This document shows positions 50,896 to 60,524 of a stretch of DNA of 64,000 nt, piece after piece (position 1 is the stretch's first letter; every line of letters begins with the position of its first letter). The notes under the pieces were generated by a model that was not told where the DNA came from, did no database searches, and worked only from the letters and a program-made list of their open reading frames with translations. A program made the translations under genes and the position numbers. The stretch is from Cyanobacteria bacterium FACHB-502 (GTDB lineage: Bacteria > Cyanobacteriota > Cyanobacteriia > Elainellales > Elainellaceae): NCBI GenBank assembly GCA_014695325.1, contig JACJNZ010000058.1, positions 1 to 64,000 of the forward strand, given 5' to 3'.

Positions 50896-53800
50896 ATGCA
50901 GAAGACACCGCTCAACGACGATCCCCTTTGGTTTAAAGACGCAATCATTTACGAAGTGCCCGTGCGTGCCTTTGGTGACAGTGACGCAGACGGCATCGGC
51001 GATTTTCGCGGCTTAACTGAGAAGCTGGATTACATTCAGGATCTGGGAGTAACTGCCATTTGGATTCTGCCGTTTTTTCCGTCTCCCCTGCGCGACGATG
51101 GCTACGACATTTCCGACTACACCAGTGTTAACTCGATCTACGGCAACCTGGAAGATTTTCAGGCATTTCTGGATGCGGCTCACCAGCGCGGCATTCGCGT
51201 AATTATCGAGCTAATTATTAACCACACTTCCGATCAGCATCCTTGGTTTCAGCGTGCCCGCAAAGCACCTCCCGGCAGCCCGGAGCGCGATTTCTATGTC
51301 TGGAGCGACAATCCCCAGAAATACAAAGGGGTGCGGATTATCTTCAAAGACTTTGAAACCTCGAACTGGACATGGGACCCGGTGGCTCAGTCCTACTACT
51401 GGCATCGCTTTTATTCGCATCAGCCCGACCTTAACTTTGAGCATCCAGAACTGCAACGCGCCCTCTTCGATGTGGCGGACTTCTGGCTGAGCATGGGTGT
51501 GGATGGCATGCGCCTTGATGCAATTCCCTATTTGTACGAGCGAGAAGGCACAATTTGCGAAAACCTGCCCGAAACCCACGAATTTCTGAAGCGGCTGCGG
51601 AAATATGTAGACGAAAATTATCCCAATCGAATGCTGCTGGCAGAGGCAAACCAGTGGCCCGAAGATGCGGCGGAATATTATGGGCGGGGCGACGAGTGCC
51701 ACATGAACTTCCATTTTCCGCTGATGCCGCGCTTGTTTATGTCGCTGCAGATGGAAGACAGCTTCCCGATTATCGACATTCTTCAGCAAACGCCGCAAAT
51801 TCCCGATAACTGTCAGTGGGCGCTCTTCCTGCGAAACCACGACGAACTCACGCTGGAAATGGTGAGCGACGAAGACCGTGACTATATGTATCGCGTTTAT
51901 GCTCAAGACCCGCAGGCGCGGATCAACTTAGGAATTCGGCGACGGCTGGCTCCGCTGCTGGGCAATAACCGACGGCGGATTGAGCTGATGAACTGTTTGT
52001 TGATGGCACTGCCAGGTACGCCTGTGTTGTACTACGGCGATGAGATCGGCATGGGCGATAACATCTATCTGGGCGATCGCAACGGGGTGCGAACTCCAAT
52101 GCAGTGGAGCGGCGATCGCAATGCCGGATTTAGCCGTACCAATCCACAAAAGCTGTATCTGCCTGTAATTGTTGACCCGGAATATCACTACGAAACGGTG
52201 AACGTCGAGGCACAGCGGGCAAACCCGAACTCGCTCTGGTGGTGGACGAAGCGGCTTCTGGCAATTCGCAGCCGTTACCGTGCCTTTGGGCGGGGAACCT
52301 TTGAGCTGCTCTATCCCGAAAACCGCAAAGTGCTGGCGTTTACGCGCACCTATCACGATGAGCACATTCTGGTGGTGGCAAACCTGTCGCGCTTTGTGCA
52401 AACCGTGGAACTCGATCTGTCTGCCTTTAAGGGCATGGTTCCGGTCGAAATCTTTGGACGCAATGAGTTTCCAGCGATCAACGACAAGCCCTATTTCCTC
52501 AGTTTGGGTCCCCACGCTTTCTTCTGGTTCACGATTCAGGTGCCGCAGGGTCAGGCTTCGATTCAGCCCATGAAGCAGCCGACCACGATCGCCGTGAATG
52601 GCGACTGGCGCGATGTTTTCCTGAAAGCCGAAGCCAGAAAATCTCTGGAAACTGCTCTGCCTGCCTATCTGCGAAGCTGTCACTGGTTTGGCAACAAAGC
52701 ACGGCTAATTCAAAATGCGACGGTGGTGGATGCTGTGCCGATCGAGCCGCCCCTGGAACTGTCGGACTCGCCCTATCCGCCCGTTGCTCCGTCACCTTAC
52801 TATTTGCTGCTGACGCGGATCGACTACACCGAGGGAATGTCCGAAATCTGCGTGTTGCCGGTCGCCTATGGGGTAGGCAATGAACCAGGGCAGGCAATCG
52901 TTTATCTGGAAGGCAAAACTAGTTCTGGTGTGCTGTATGACGCGATGCACCAGCGCGACTTTCTCTCGATTCCGCTGGCGGCAATTACTCATAAATTGCA
53001 GTTTCGCGGTAGTGCAGGTGATATCGTTGCGGTGCAGGCAGAAGCCTTTGCTCAGATTGCCGCTACTCCCACCCATCCGGGCATGAACTCGAATCTAGAA
53101 CCGCATCTGATGCGCGGCGAACGAAGCAATGCGATCGTGTCTTACGGCGATCGGTTTATCTTGAAGCTGTATCGCAAAACGGATCAGTGCATTAACCCAG
53201 ATCTGGAGATCGGGCAGTTTCTTACCCGCAGTTCGGCATCGGTCGGGCTGCCCAACCCGGATAACTTTGCTCCGGTGGCAGGCTGGCTGGAATATCGGCG
53301 CAAAGGGGCTGAACCCATGACGATTGGCTTGCTGCTCAAAATGATTCCCGAAGCGCGAGATGCCTGGAGCTACACGCTCGACTCGATGCGCGACTGGTTT
53401 GATAACATTCTGACGCTGCCGCTGGAACAGATTACGCTAACTTTCCCAGCAGAGTCGATCGAAGAGGCTCTCGAACAAGACGTGCCCGACCTGGCTCATA
53501 AAACCATGAGCGGCTATCTGCTGGCAGCGGAACTGCTGGGACGACGCACCGCCGAAATGCACCTTGCCCTCGCATCCGAGCCAGATTATTCCGGCTTTGT
53601 ACCCGAAGACTTCACGGCGTTTTACCAGCGATCGATCTACCAGTACATGAGAAACCAGGCGGGACAGGTGTTGCTAGAGCTGAAAAAGTACGTCGGACAG
53701 TTGCCCGAAGACTTGCAGCGTCAGGCCCAGTTCATTCTCAACTACCGGGAGCAGCTTTTAGGACGATTCCGATCGGTGATCGATCAGCCGATTGCGACCA

Positions 53801-54276
53801 TGCGGATGCGCTGTCACGGCAACTATCACCTGGAAGAGGTGCTGTACACAGGCAAAGATTTTGTGATTGTGGACTTTGAGGGCGAACCCACCCGACCCCT
53901 CACCGAACGCCGCATGAAACGATCGCCCCTGCGCGACATCGCCGGAATGCTGCAATCGTTCTACTATGCGTCCCAAATTGCGCTGCGACGCGAAATCGAA
54001 ACCGGACTGATCCGCAACGAAACGCTGCCTGCAATGCAGGAATGGACTCGTTTCTTCTGCGCCTGGACGAGTGTAACGTTCCTCAAGTCCTATTTGGCAA
54101 GAACTGATCACGCGCCTTTCCTGCCGCGAACCTACTCAGAAATGCAGATTTTGCTCGATGCCTATCTGCTCGAAAAATCGGTGTACGAACTTGGCTATGA
54201 GCTGAGCAATCGCCTCGACTGGGTAGATATTCCGATGCGGCGCGTTTTGGAGCTGATGCGCTTGCCGCAGGAGTAG
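50896..54276 (+). CDS. treS: Trehalose synthase - maltokinase fusion
   Basis: From ATG 50896 the protein is 1126 residues. The first 550 or so form a GH13 trehalose synthase that interconverts maltose and trehalose: IIYEVPVRAFGDSDADGIGDF, the nucleophile in DGMRLDAIPYL, acid/base Glu in LLAEANQWPED and LRNHDELTLEM. The remainder is a Pep2/maltokinase-like kinase that normally makes maltose 1-phosphate: HWFGNKARLI, SYGDRFILKLYRK, then RCHGNYHLEEVLYT, VDFEGEPTRPL and SPLRDIAGML. In the usual motif the first segment is HGDYHLGQ. Here Asn976 replaces the presumed catalytic Asp. A further 64 codons upstream are open (from 50704) but do not look like family sequence. No GlgE partner is in the window. 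Confidence 0.95.
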   Translation: MQKTPLNDDPLWFKDAIIYEVPVRAFGDSDADGIGDFRGLTEKLDYIQDLGVTAIWILPFFPSPLRDDGYDISDYTSVNSIYGNLEDFQAFLDAAHQRGIRVIIELIINHTSDQHPWFQRARKAPPGSPERDFYVWSDNPQKYKGVRIIFKDFETSNWTWDPVAQSYYWHRFYSHQPDLNFEHPELQRALFDVADFWLSMGVDGMRLDAIPYLYEREGTICENLPETHEFLKRLRKYVDENYPNRMLLAEANQWPEDAAEYYGRGDECHMNFHFPLMPRLFMSLQMEDSFPIIDILQQTPQIPDNCQWALFLRNHDELTLEMVSDEDRDYMYRVYAQDPQARINLGIRRRLAPLLGNNRRRIELMNCLLMALPGTPVLYYGDEIGMGDNIYLGDRNGVRTPMQWSGDRNAGFSRTNPQKLYLPVIVDPEYHYETVNVEAQRANPNSLWWWTKRLLAIRSRYRAFGRGTFELLYPENRKVLAFTRTYHDEHILVVANLSRFVQTVELDLSAFKGMVPVEIFGRNEFPAINDKPYFLSLGPHAFFWFTIQVPQGQASIQPMKQPTTIAVNGDWRDVFLKAEARKSLETALPAYLRSCHWFGNKARLIQNATVVDAVPIEPPLELSDSPYPPVAPSPYYLLLTRIDYTEGMSEICVLPVAYGVGNEPGQAIVYLEGKTSSGVLYDAMHQRDFLSIPLAAITHKLQFRGSAGDIVAVQAEAFAQIAATPTHPGMNSNLEPHLMRGERSNAIVSYGDRFILKLYRKTDQCINPDLEIGQFLTRSSASVGLPNPDNFAPVAGWLEYRRKGAEPMTIGLLLKMIPEARDAWSYTLDSMRDWFDNILTLPLEQITLTFPAESIEEALEQDVPDLAHKTMSGYLLAAELLGRRTAEMHLALASEPDYSGFVPEDFTAFYQRSIYQYMRNQAGQVLLELKKYVGQLPEDLQRQAQFILNYREQLLGRFRSVIDQPIATMRMRCHGNYHLEEVLYTGKDFVIVDFEGEPTRPLTERRMKRSPLRDIAGMLQSFYYASQIALRREIETGLIRNETLPAMQEWTRFFCAWTSVTFLKSYLARTDHAPFLPRTYSEMQILLDAYLLEKSVYELGYELSNRLDWVDIPMRRVLELMRLPQE

Positions 54277-54338
54277 GTGGGTGGATGGGAAATAAGGTGA
54301 TGGAAAGGTGGGGAACGGTAAACAGCAAAGGCTCTTCT

Positions 54339-54398
54339 GCTCCTTTCTTCCTTCTTCATTCCTTTATCTCCTTCTTCCCTCTCCCGCCTTTTCTTCCC
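54339..54398. other. Polypyrimidine tract at a convergent gene end
   Basis: About 60 bases on the plus strand are nearly all C and T, preceded by a purine-rich stretch (54277-54320). It covers the 3' end of the GT4 gene (encoding the EEKAGEGRRR tail) and the gap to the trehalose synthase gene. The tract could form a triplex; otherwise no function is evident. Confidence 0.6.
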
Positions 54399-55599
54399 AA
54401 ACGTTCACCAATCGATCGATCGCCTGTTCCCAGGAGTGTTCTGCTGCAAATGTTCGAGCCTGTTCTCCCATTTGTTGACGCAGTGAAGGGCGATCGATCA
54501 GCGTTTTGAGTTTTTGGCTGAAATCGTTGATATTATCGGGTTCAAAAAGCTCGCCTGTTGTGCCGGGCTGAATGCTTTCGATAATGCCTCCGGCACGAGG
54601 GGCAAGGACTGGAATTCCTGCGGCGGCGGCTTCCAGAACGGTGAGACCCTTGGTTTCCTTCTGGGATGCGGTAATGTGCAGATCACTGTTGATCAGCAGA
54701 GCAGGGACATCTTCTGGGGAAATGCGTCCCAGTAAATGCACTTCGGGCAAAATCGCTCGGAGGCGATCGCGGATTTCAACTTCCATGGGTCCGTCTCCGG
54801 CAATCAGCAGGGCGATCGAGCTTCGATCAAGTGATGGAGCAAGCGTTTCAAATGCCTTGAGCGTAAATTTCCAGCCTTTGTCCGGCGTGAGGCGACCTAA
54901 AAAAGTGAGCTTGGTTTTGCGATCGACCGAGGGCAGATGATATTTTTCGGCAAAGAAGCGATCGTGTTTCAGTTCAGGACGATATTGGGAGAGATCAATT
55001 CCGAGAAACTCACCTCGAACAATATTTTTGATGCCCATTTGAATCAGTTTTCGACCTGCATCTTCACTGCTGACTAACGTTGCAGTATAGGAATTGTAGA
55101 TGCCCCGCACAATCCGACGCGAAATCCGCTGAAGTATCGCGATGATGAATTTTGGAAGCGGCAAATAATCTTCGATGTATTCAATCAGATTGGTATGAAA
55201 GAAGCTAACGCAGGGAATCTGGTGCTGCTTTGCATACGCAACGCCAACCACTTTTTGCATACTGAGATGCAGGCGATCGGGTTCGTCCACGTGAATGATT
55301 TCTGGCTGAAACGCTTCTAGTTCTCGCATCAGTGCCGGATATGCCTTGCCGCTTATATTGCGCTCAAACTGCAAATCGAGAAACGGCTCACTCTGGAGCG
55401 GCACAATTTTCACCCCCGGTAGAATGTTGCCCACATACTGCTGCCAGTGGGGATATAGGGTGGCGATCGGCTGATAGTCGGGACACAGCACCAGCACTTG
55501 ATGTCTATCCCGGCTCAGTTTTTGCAGCCTCTGCCAAACCGTTACCGTTACGCCATCGACCACAGGCAAAAATCCAGACGTGATAATTGCAATTTTCAT
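54364..55599 (-). CDS. GT4 family glycosyltransferase
   Basis: The 411-residue protein is a GT-B-fold family 4 enzyme: N-terminal AIITSGFLPVVDGVTVTV (Rossmann with acceptor loop), HVDEPDRLHLS and SFFHTNLIEYIEDYL, and in the C-terminal domain FLGRLTPDKGWKFTLKAF, LLIAGDGPME and the nucleotide-sugar motif SQKETKGLTVLEAAAAGIPVLAPRAGG (EX7E). It resembles the lipid-modifying group (for instance sulfoquinovosyl- or mannosyltransferases) in its start, but no sqd gene is adjacent, so specificity is open. It is divergent from the phosphopantetheinyl transferase gene by 56 bases. Confidence 0.93.
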   Translation of the reverse strand: MKIAIITSGFLPVVDGVTVTVWQRLQKLSRDRHQVLVLCPDYQPIATLYPHWQQYVGNILPGVKIVPLQSEPFLDLQFERNISGKAYPALMRELEAFQPEIIHVDEPDRLHLSMQKVVGVAYAKQHQIPCVSFFHTNLIEYIEDYLPLPKFIIAILQRISRRIVRGIYNSYTATLVSSEDAGRKLIQMGIKNIVRGEFLGIDLSQYRPELKHDRFFAEKYHLPSVDRKTKLTFLGRLTPDKGWKFTLKAFETLAPSLDRSSIALLIAGDGPMEVEIRDRLRAILPEVHLLGRISPEDVPALLINSDLHITASQKETKGLTVLEAAAAGIPVLAPRAGGIIESIQPGTTGELFEPDNINDFSQKLKTLIDRPSLRQQMGEQARTFAAEHSWEQAIDRLVNVWEEKAGEGRRR

Positions 55600-55655
55600 C
55601 TAGAATCGGGTCAGCTAACTGGGTCAGAGCCTCGTTCAGAATATCACGGTGATTC

Positions 55656-56384
55656 ATGCTTGAAGTTTGTTCCTGGACAGTGCCGCCTTCTAATCTGCAG
55701 CTTTCCGATCGGGAGGTTCACATTTGGCAGGCGGATTTGACTTGCTTGGATGCCGAAGTGGAAAAGCTGGCTCCCTTGCTGAGTGCAGACGAACAGCACC
55801 GTGCCGCCCGATTTCGATTTGAGCGCGATCGCAGAAAGTTTATTCTCGCTCGCGGCATCCTGCGAAACCTTTTGAGCCAGTACCTTCAGTGCGATCCGAG
55901 CACCCTCAGCTTTGAATATGGAAAATACGGCAAACCCACTCTCATCGGATCTAATCTGCTGTCATTTAATTTGGCGCATTCGGGCGATCGAGTGCTTTAT
56001 GCCGTGACCCAGCATGACCCGATCGGCATTGATATCGAGCAGTTGCGTCCGGTGCAGCAGATTGAACAAATTGTCAGCCGCTATTTCTCGCCCGAAGAAC
56101 GGCAGGCCTTTCAGTCGCTTCCGGTCAACCAGCAGCCGCTTGCTTTTTTTCGTGCCTGGACGGGGAAAGAAGCATTTTTGAAGGCGATCGGGAGCGGTTT
56201 ATCGTTGCCGTTGGATCAGGTGGCAATCACCCTGTTACCCGGTCAACCTGCCGAACTGCTGGGACTTCCTGCCGACCATTCGGTCAAACAATGGAAGCTG
56301 CATCAATTCGTGCCTGCTGCGGGGTATGTCGGGGCGATCGTCGTGCCGCAAAAATCTTTGCAGATTGGTTTCTGGCAGCTGTAA
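55656..56384 (+). CDS. Sfp-type 4'-phosphopantetheinyl transferase
   Basis: The 242-residue enzyme transfers the phosphopantetheine arm of CoA to acyl or peptidyl carrier proteins. The two signature motifs are present: DPIGIDIEQL (magnesium-binding Asp and Glu) and FRAWTGKEAFLKAIG (W-x-x-KEA). The N-terminal half includes FRFERDRRKFILARGILRNLL and YGKYGKPTL, with FNLAHSGDRVLYAV between. Length is typical of the Sfp/HetI/Gsp group; in cyanobacteria a single such enzyme often serves fatty-acid, polyketide and nonribosomal peptide carrier proteins. No carrier-protein gene is in the window. Confidence 0.95.
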   Translation: MLEVCSWTVPPSNLQLSDREVHIWQADLTCLDAEVEKLAPLLSADEQHRAARFRFERDRRKFILARGILRNLLSQYLQCDPSTLSFEYGKYGKPTLIGSNLLSFNLAHSGDRVLYAVTQHDPIGIDIEQLRPVQQIEQIVSRYFSPEERQAFQSLPVNQQPLAFFRAWTGKEAFLKAIGSGLSLPLDQVAITLLPGQPAELLGLPADHSVKQWKLHQFVPAAGYVGAIVVPQKSLQIGFWQL

Positions 56385-56443
56385 GTTTACACGTAATTCA
56401 ATGTAAGTCTAATCGATCTGCTGAAGTCAGGTCATGGATTGAG

Positions 56444-59400
56444 TCACGACGATTGAGTCACTACGCCTTCTAACTCTTCGTCGGTTTGCTGGTAAAGCTG
56501 CCGCAGGTGTGCCAGAGTTTCGGGGTCGGGTTGCCAGAATCCGCGTCCCTGTGCCTCTAGCATTCGTCCGACGATGTTGCGAAACGCTTCTGGATTTGCC
56601 TGCCGCAGCCGTTCTACCATTTGAGCATCGAGCGCGTAGGTTGCGGCTGCCTGATCGTAGACCCAGGTTTCCTGAAAGTCAGTGGTTCCTGCCCAGCCTA
56701 TCAAAGCTGTCATGCGCTGAGAAATTTCATACGCCCCGCCCGAACCCTGAGCGATCATTGCTTCTGCCCATTTGGGATTGAGCAGTTTCGTGCGATATTC
56801 CATTCGCAGCAAGTCTTCCAGCTTTCGGGGGGTGGTGTCGTTCGAGAAACTTTCCACAAAGCTGGCGGTCACGTTTCGATCGCCCTGCATCTCAGCCGCT
56901 TTTTTTAGTCCGCCCGTGTTCGCGTAGTATTCCTGAATGTCGGTCAAGCCATACTCGATTGAGTCAATCTGCTGCACAATGCGATCGGTGGTTTTCAGCA
57001 GCGTTTCCAGAATTTCTGGACGAGCCTGCCCTTTGTCTTGGCGTCCGTAGCTAAAGGTATTGCGCCCTGTCCAGGTTTGCCCCAATTCATCGCCCGATTC
57101 CCAGTTAGAATCTGTAATGCGATCGTTCACAAGTGAACCAAAATCACCGGAAGGGTTTGAGAACAGTCTTGCAGATGCGTTATCGATGCCCTTGGCTTGC
57201 AGAGCAAGAGCGTGTTTACGAATAAAATTTTGGTCGATCGGTTCCTCGATCGTGGATGCTCTGAGGAACAGATCGTCTAATAGCTCAATCACATTCACAA
57301 AGCTATCGCGAAAGATCCCAGAGAGGTTTCCCAGCACATCGATTCGGGGATGGTTCAGTTCTGAAAGCGGCTTTAGCTCATAGCGCACAACCCGCCCGGT
57401 TCCTTCTTTCACAGGCTCCGCCCCTACCAGTTCGAGAAGAATGCCGATCGATTCTCCTTTTGTTTTGATTGCGTCCAATCCCCAGAGCATGACGGCGATC
57501 GTTTCAGGGTAAGTGCCGTGCTCTTGCAAATGCTGAGCGATGAGCGTTTGGGCGATTTTTCGTCCCCGCTCGTAGGCGGCGGCTGAGGGCATCCGGTAGG
57601 GATCAAGCGCATGAATGTTGCGTCCGGTGGGCAAAACGCCGATTCCATCTCGCAGCAAATCACCGCCCGGAGCCGGAGGAATGTATTCGCCGTTGAGTCC
57701 GCGCAGCAGATTTGTGAGTTCGTCGGTGGTTTGGCTCAGCAGAGTTTTGATCTGGAGAGCGATTTGAATTTCAGAATCAGTCAATTGAGCTTGAGTTGGG
57801 TTAAGTGAATCTGTGCAAACGGCATGAATGATCTCATCGGGTAGTCGATCGCCAAAATAAGCTTGGAGATAGCTTTGCAATTCTTCAGCACCAGGAGTTT
57901 CCCCCAAGATGTGTAGACCAGAAGAAAAGAGCCGATTTTCTAACACCTGCAAATATTCATAAAGCCGAATCAGGTAATCATCAAACGCATGATTGCTAAA
58001 CAGCCGAATATTTTCTGGCGTGAATTCAATTCCCGATCGCTTGGCTTCTGTAAAAGGACAATCTGTATCCAACCCTGAATCCAGAATCTTCTTGCAGATT
58101 GCCTCCTTCAGCAGATAATTCTTTTCTGGATCTTCGCGATACTCTGCAATGAAATCTCGCAGCGCAACCAGCTCCTTATACAATCCGGCTCGACCATAGG
58201 GTGGCACGTTGTAAGACACTAAAACTCCATAGCCACGCCGCTTTGCCAGAATCGACTCTGAAGGATTATTCGCAGCATAAAGATAGAGATTTGGCAGATT
58301 TCCTAACAAAATATCCGACCAGGAATAGCCTGTATTGCCCAGCGGAGAACCAGGAAGCCATTCGACCGTGCCGTGCATTCCAAAATGAACGATCGCATCT
58401 GCCCTAAACTCATTTTGGAGCCATTTATAATAGGCAGCATATTGAGGATGAGGCGTAAGATCTCGCTCAAACATCAGCCGCATTGGATCACCCTGCAATC
58501 CTAAGGGAGGCTGCACGCCAATCCACAGATTTCCTAACTGAATGCCGCCAATCTGAAAGCGATCGCCGCTTGTTTTAATGCCACTTGCGATTAAAGACTG
58601 CCACTGTTTTTCAATCCGGCTTGTGAACAGATAGCCGAGCCATTTTTCCAGCGTTCTGGCATTAACTTGAACTGTATCCTCCTGCTCAGAGGCAAACGCT
58701 TCATCGGCCTGTTTGACCTGGCGAATTAATTCCTCTCCGTCTTCGGGCAATCGGCTGTCACCAAGCCAGTAGCCTTCGGTTTTCAGGGCCTGCAGCAGCT
58801 TGATCAGCGACTTTGGCACATTCAGCAGGGCTGCCGTTCCCGCTGCGCCGTATCCGGGCGGAAAGCCGTAGAGAATAATGGCAATCTTGCGTTCTGCGGC
58901 GGTTTTTTGTCGCAGCGCGATCCAGTTTTTGACCCGTCCGGTGAGCCGCTTAACTCGCTCTGGAATTAGATAAATTTCATCCCCCACCAATCCGCCCAAG
59001 GGCACGGTATCGATCGCTCCATCCAGCTCTGGCAGCGCGTACAATACCACACTCTGCAAACCGCCAATTCCCTGCCTTGTCCAGGAATGAATATCCTGAA
59101 TCAGCAAGGGAGCCGCGACAAAATAAGGCACGTTCTTCGCGCTGAGAATTCGCTTTGCCACCTCTACCTGCCGACCCGCCTCCATCGAGCCTGCCGGACC
59201 TCCTACCAGCGGAAATCCAATGGTTGAAACGATCGCGTCAATTCTGGCGGCTTCTGGCATCAGCGATAGAATTTCCCGATTTCCCTGCTGTTGTTGCCGT
59301 TGCTCATCATCGGTCGTGAGCCAATCCCGCACTGCCACATGGCCCTCGACCCCGTTGATAAAAATCGGTAAGGGAATTAAACCGGCCGCTTCAAAGTGCC

Positions 59401-60244
59401 GAATCAACTGGGGAATATAGGGCTGCTTTGTAATAACGTGCTTGCGATAAAGCAAAATGGCAACGATCGGAGAACCAGCGCAAATATTTTCAGGAATCTC
59501 TGAATGAATATTTTTGTGAACCTCTGGGTGAATTCCTGGTTGAACCGAACTCGATCGCCCTAAATTATCCTGAAAGTACCAGTTTAGATACGCCTGCGGT
59601 GATGCAAAATAGCCTGAATAATCCGGGTGAAGCAAACCCATATTCGGCGTTTCAATGGTTTCTGGAATTTCTCCCACCGAAAGCCCCAGATATCGCTCCG
59701 CCAGAAACCAGAACAGAGCCGCAACGTTCCCAGAACCACCGGCATTCCAATAGCCGTAGATAATTAGCCAGTTGCGAAGATCCTGCACTTTGCCGATTGG
59801 TACATACTTGAGCAGTTTCGGTCCCACCTTTAAAAAGCTGAGATATCCGGCAAGTTTATCTTCTTCGCGCTGCGTGCCGCCAAATTTGCTGAGGATAAAC
59901 TGTACAGGTTTTGGCATTCCCTTCGGTTTGTCGCCAATGCTGAATTTGCCGATTTGCGTCAGGCTCATCAGCTCCAGCGCAGACTCAAACACGAGCCGAA
60001 TCGGAATGGATGCAATTCGATCGCGTAGCCACAAGACCTGATCATAATCAAACAGCAAACTGCCAAAAAAGACATCTGCGCTTTGTAATGCCTGTTCGAC
60101 TTGCGCTGCCTGAGACGTGAGATCTCGATCGCTAAAGACCTGAATCTCCAGATCGGAACAGCGAGACTGCGCCTGCTGTGCTGCCTGACGGTATAAATCA
60201 GCGTTAAAAGATTCAAACCCCGCAATTAGAACAATTCGTTTCAT
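56444..60244 (-). CDS. Magnesium chelatase H subunit-like protein (ChlH/BchH/CobN family)
   Basis: The 1266-residue protein belongs to the large porphyrin-binding subunit family of class I chelatases. Recognisable parts are VPYFVAAPLLIQDIHSW, ELDGAIDTVPLGGLVGDEI, RKIAIILYGFPPGYGAAGTAA, HFGMHGTVEWLPGSPLGNTG and SGVGLPTGRN-like GIGVLPTGRNIHALDPYRMPS. It is shorter than typical cyanobacterial ChlH (about 1330) and lacks the usual extended N-terminus, so it may be the second H paralogue seen in some cyanobacteria rather than the main one. It would work with ChlI and ChlD to put magnesium into protoporphyrin IX, or on another tetrapyrrole. The hemB gene is next upstream on the same strand, 280 bases away. 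Confidence 0.9.
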   Translation of the reverse strand: MKRIVLIAGFESFNADLYRQAAQQAQSRCSDLEIQVFSDRDLTSQAAQVEQALQSADVFFGSLLFDYDQVLWLRDRIASIPIRLVFESALELMSLTQIGKFSIGDKPKGMPKPVQFILSKFGGTQREEDKLAGYLSFLKVGPKLLKYVPIGKVQDLRNWLIIYGYWNAGGSGNVAALFWFLAERYLGLSVGEIPETIETPNMGLLHPDYSGYFASPQAYLNWYFQDNLGRSSSVQPGIHPEVHKNIHSEIPENICAGSPIVAILLYRKHVITKQPYIPQLIRHFEAAGLIPLPIFINGVEGHVAVRDWLTTDDEQRQQQQGNREILSLMPEAARIDAIVSTIGFPLVGGPAGSMEAGRQVEVAKRILSAKNVPYFVAAPLLIQDIHSWTRQGIGGLQSVVLYALPELDGAIDTVPLGGLVGDEIYLIPERVKRLTGRVKNWIALRQKTAAERKIAIILYGFPPGYGAAGTAALLNVPKSLIKLLQALKTEGYWLGDSRLPEDGEELIRQVKQADEAFASEQEDTVQVNARTLEKWLGYLFTSRIEKQWQSLIASGIKTSGDRFQIGGIQLGNLWIGVQPPLGLQGDPMRLMFERDLTPHPQYAAYYKWLQNEFRADAIVHFGMHGTVEWLPGSPLGNTGYSWSDILLGNLPNLYLYAANNPSESILAKRRGYGVLVSYNVPPYGRAGLYKELVALRDFIAEYREDPEKNYLLKEAICKKILDSGLDTDCPFTEAKRSGIEFTPENIRLFSNHAFDDYLIRLYEYLQVLENRLFSSGLHILGETPGAEELQSYLQAYFGDRLPDEIIHAVCTDSLNPTQAQLTDSEIQIALQIKTLLSQTTDELTNLLRGLNGEYIPPAPGGDLLRDGIGVLPTGRNIHALDPYRMPSAAAYERGRKIAQTLIAQHLQEHGTYPETIAVMLWGLDAIKTKGESIGILLELVGAEPVKEGTGRVVRYELKPLSELNHPRIDVLGNLSGIFRDSFVNVIELLDDLFLRASTIEEPIDQNFIRKHALALQAKGIDNASARLFSNPSGDFGSLVNDRITDSNWESGDELGQTWTGRNTFSYGRQDKGQARPEILETLLKTTDRIVQQIDSIEYGLTDIQEYYANTGGLKKAAEMQGDRNVTASFVESFSNDTTPRKLEDLLRMEYRTKLLNPKWAEAMIAQGSGGAYEISQRMTALIGWAGTTDFQETWVYDQAAATYALDAQMVERLRQANPEAFRNIVGRMLEAQGRGFWQPDPETLAHLRQLYQQTDEELEGVVTQSS

Positions 60245-60339
60245 GTCTCGCTTCGTGCCCTACTGAGTGCCATAGCAGAATCGCCCTGCCTTTAATTCTA
60301 AAGGGATGTTTGAGAAGTCACGATCGCGGCCTGACCTAT

Positions 60340-60391
60340 CTCTCTGTTGCTTCTCTCTGTTGCTTCTCTCTGTTGCTTCTCTCTGTCGCCT
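60340..60391. repeat. Four tandem 13-bp repeats
   Basis: The unit ctctctgttgctt occurs at 60340-60352, 60353-60365, 60366-60378 and, with changes, 60379-60391. It lies in the 280-base gap between hemB and the chelatase gene, on the side nearer the chelatase start, so it would be in or before the chelatase mRNA leader. Confidence 0.93.
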
Positions 60392-60435
60392 TAGTAAGGA
60401 TGTTGACAAAACCACGCCCTCAACAAACAGGTGAT

Positions 60436-60467
60436 GAAAAATAACCCCTCACCGGGCTGGGAAGGGG
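60436..60467 (-). terminator. Probable terminator after hemB
   Basis: On the minus strand, ccccttcc and agggg pair across a 12-base loop and are followed by ttattttt. It lies about 60-90 bases after the hemB stop. Confidence 0.45.
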
Positions 60468-60524
60468 CTGTTTAGGAATCTACAAAGTAACGAATCTCTG
60501 CAAGGGGGCGAATGAGTTGAGCGA

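Noticed and set aside
60245-60524. Cobalamin or other riboswitch before the chelatase-like gene
   Set aside because: The leader consists mainly of 13-bp tandem repeats and a hemB terminator; no conserved B12-box or similar element is visible.
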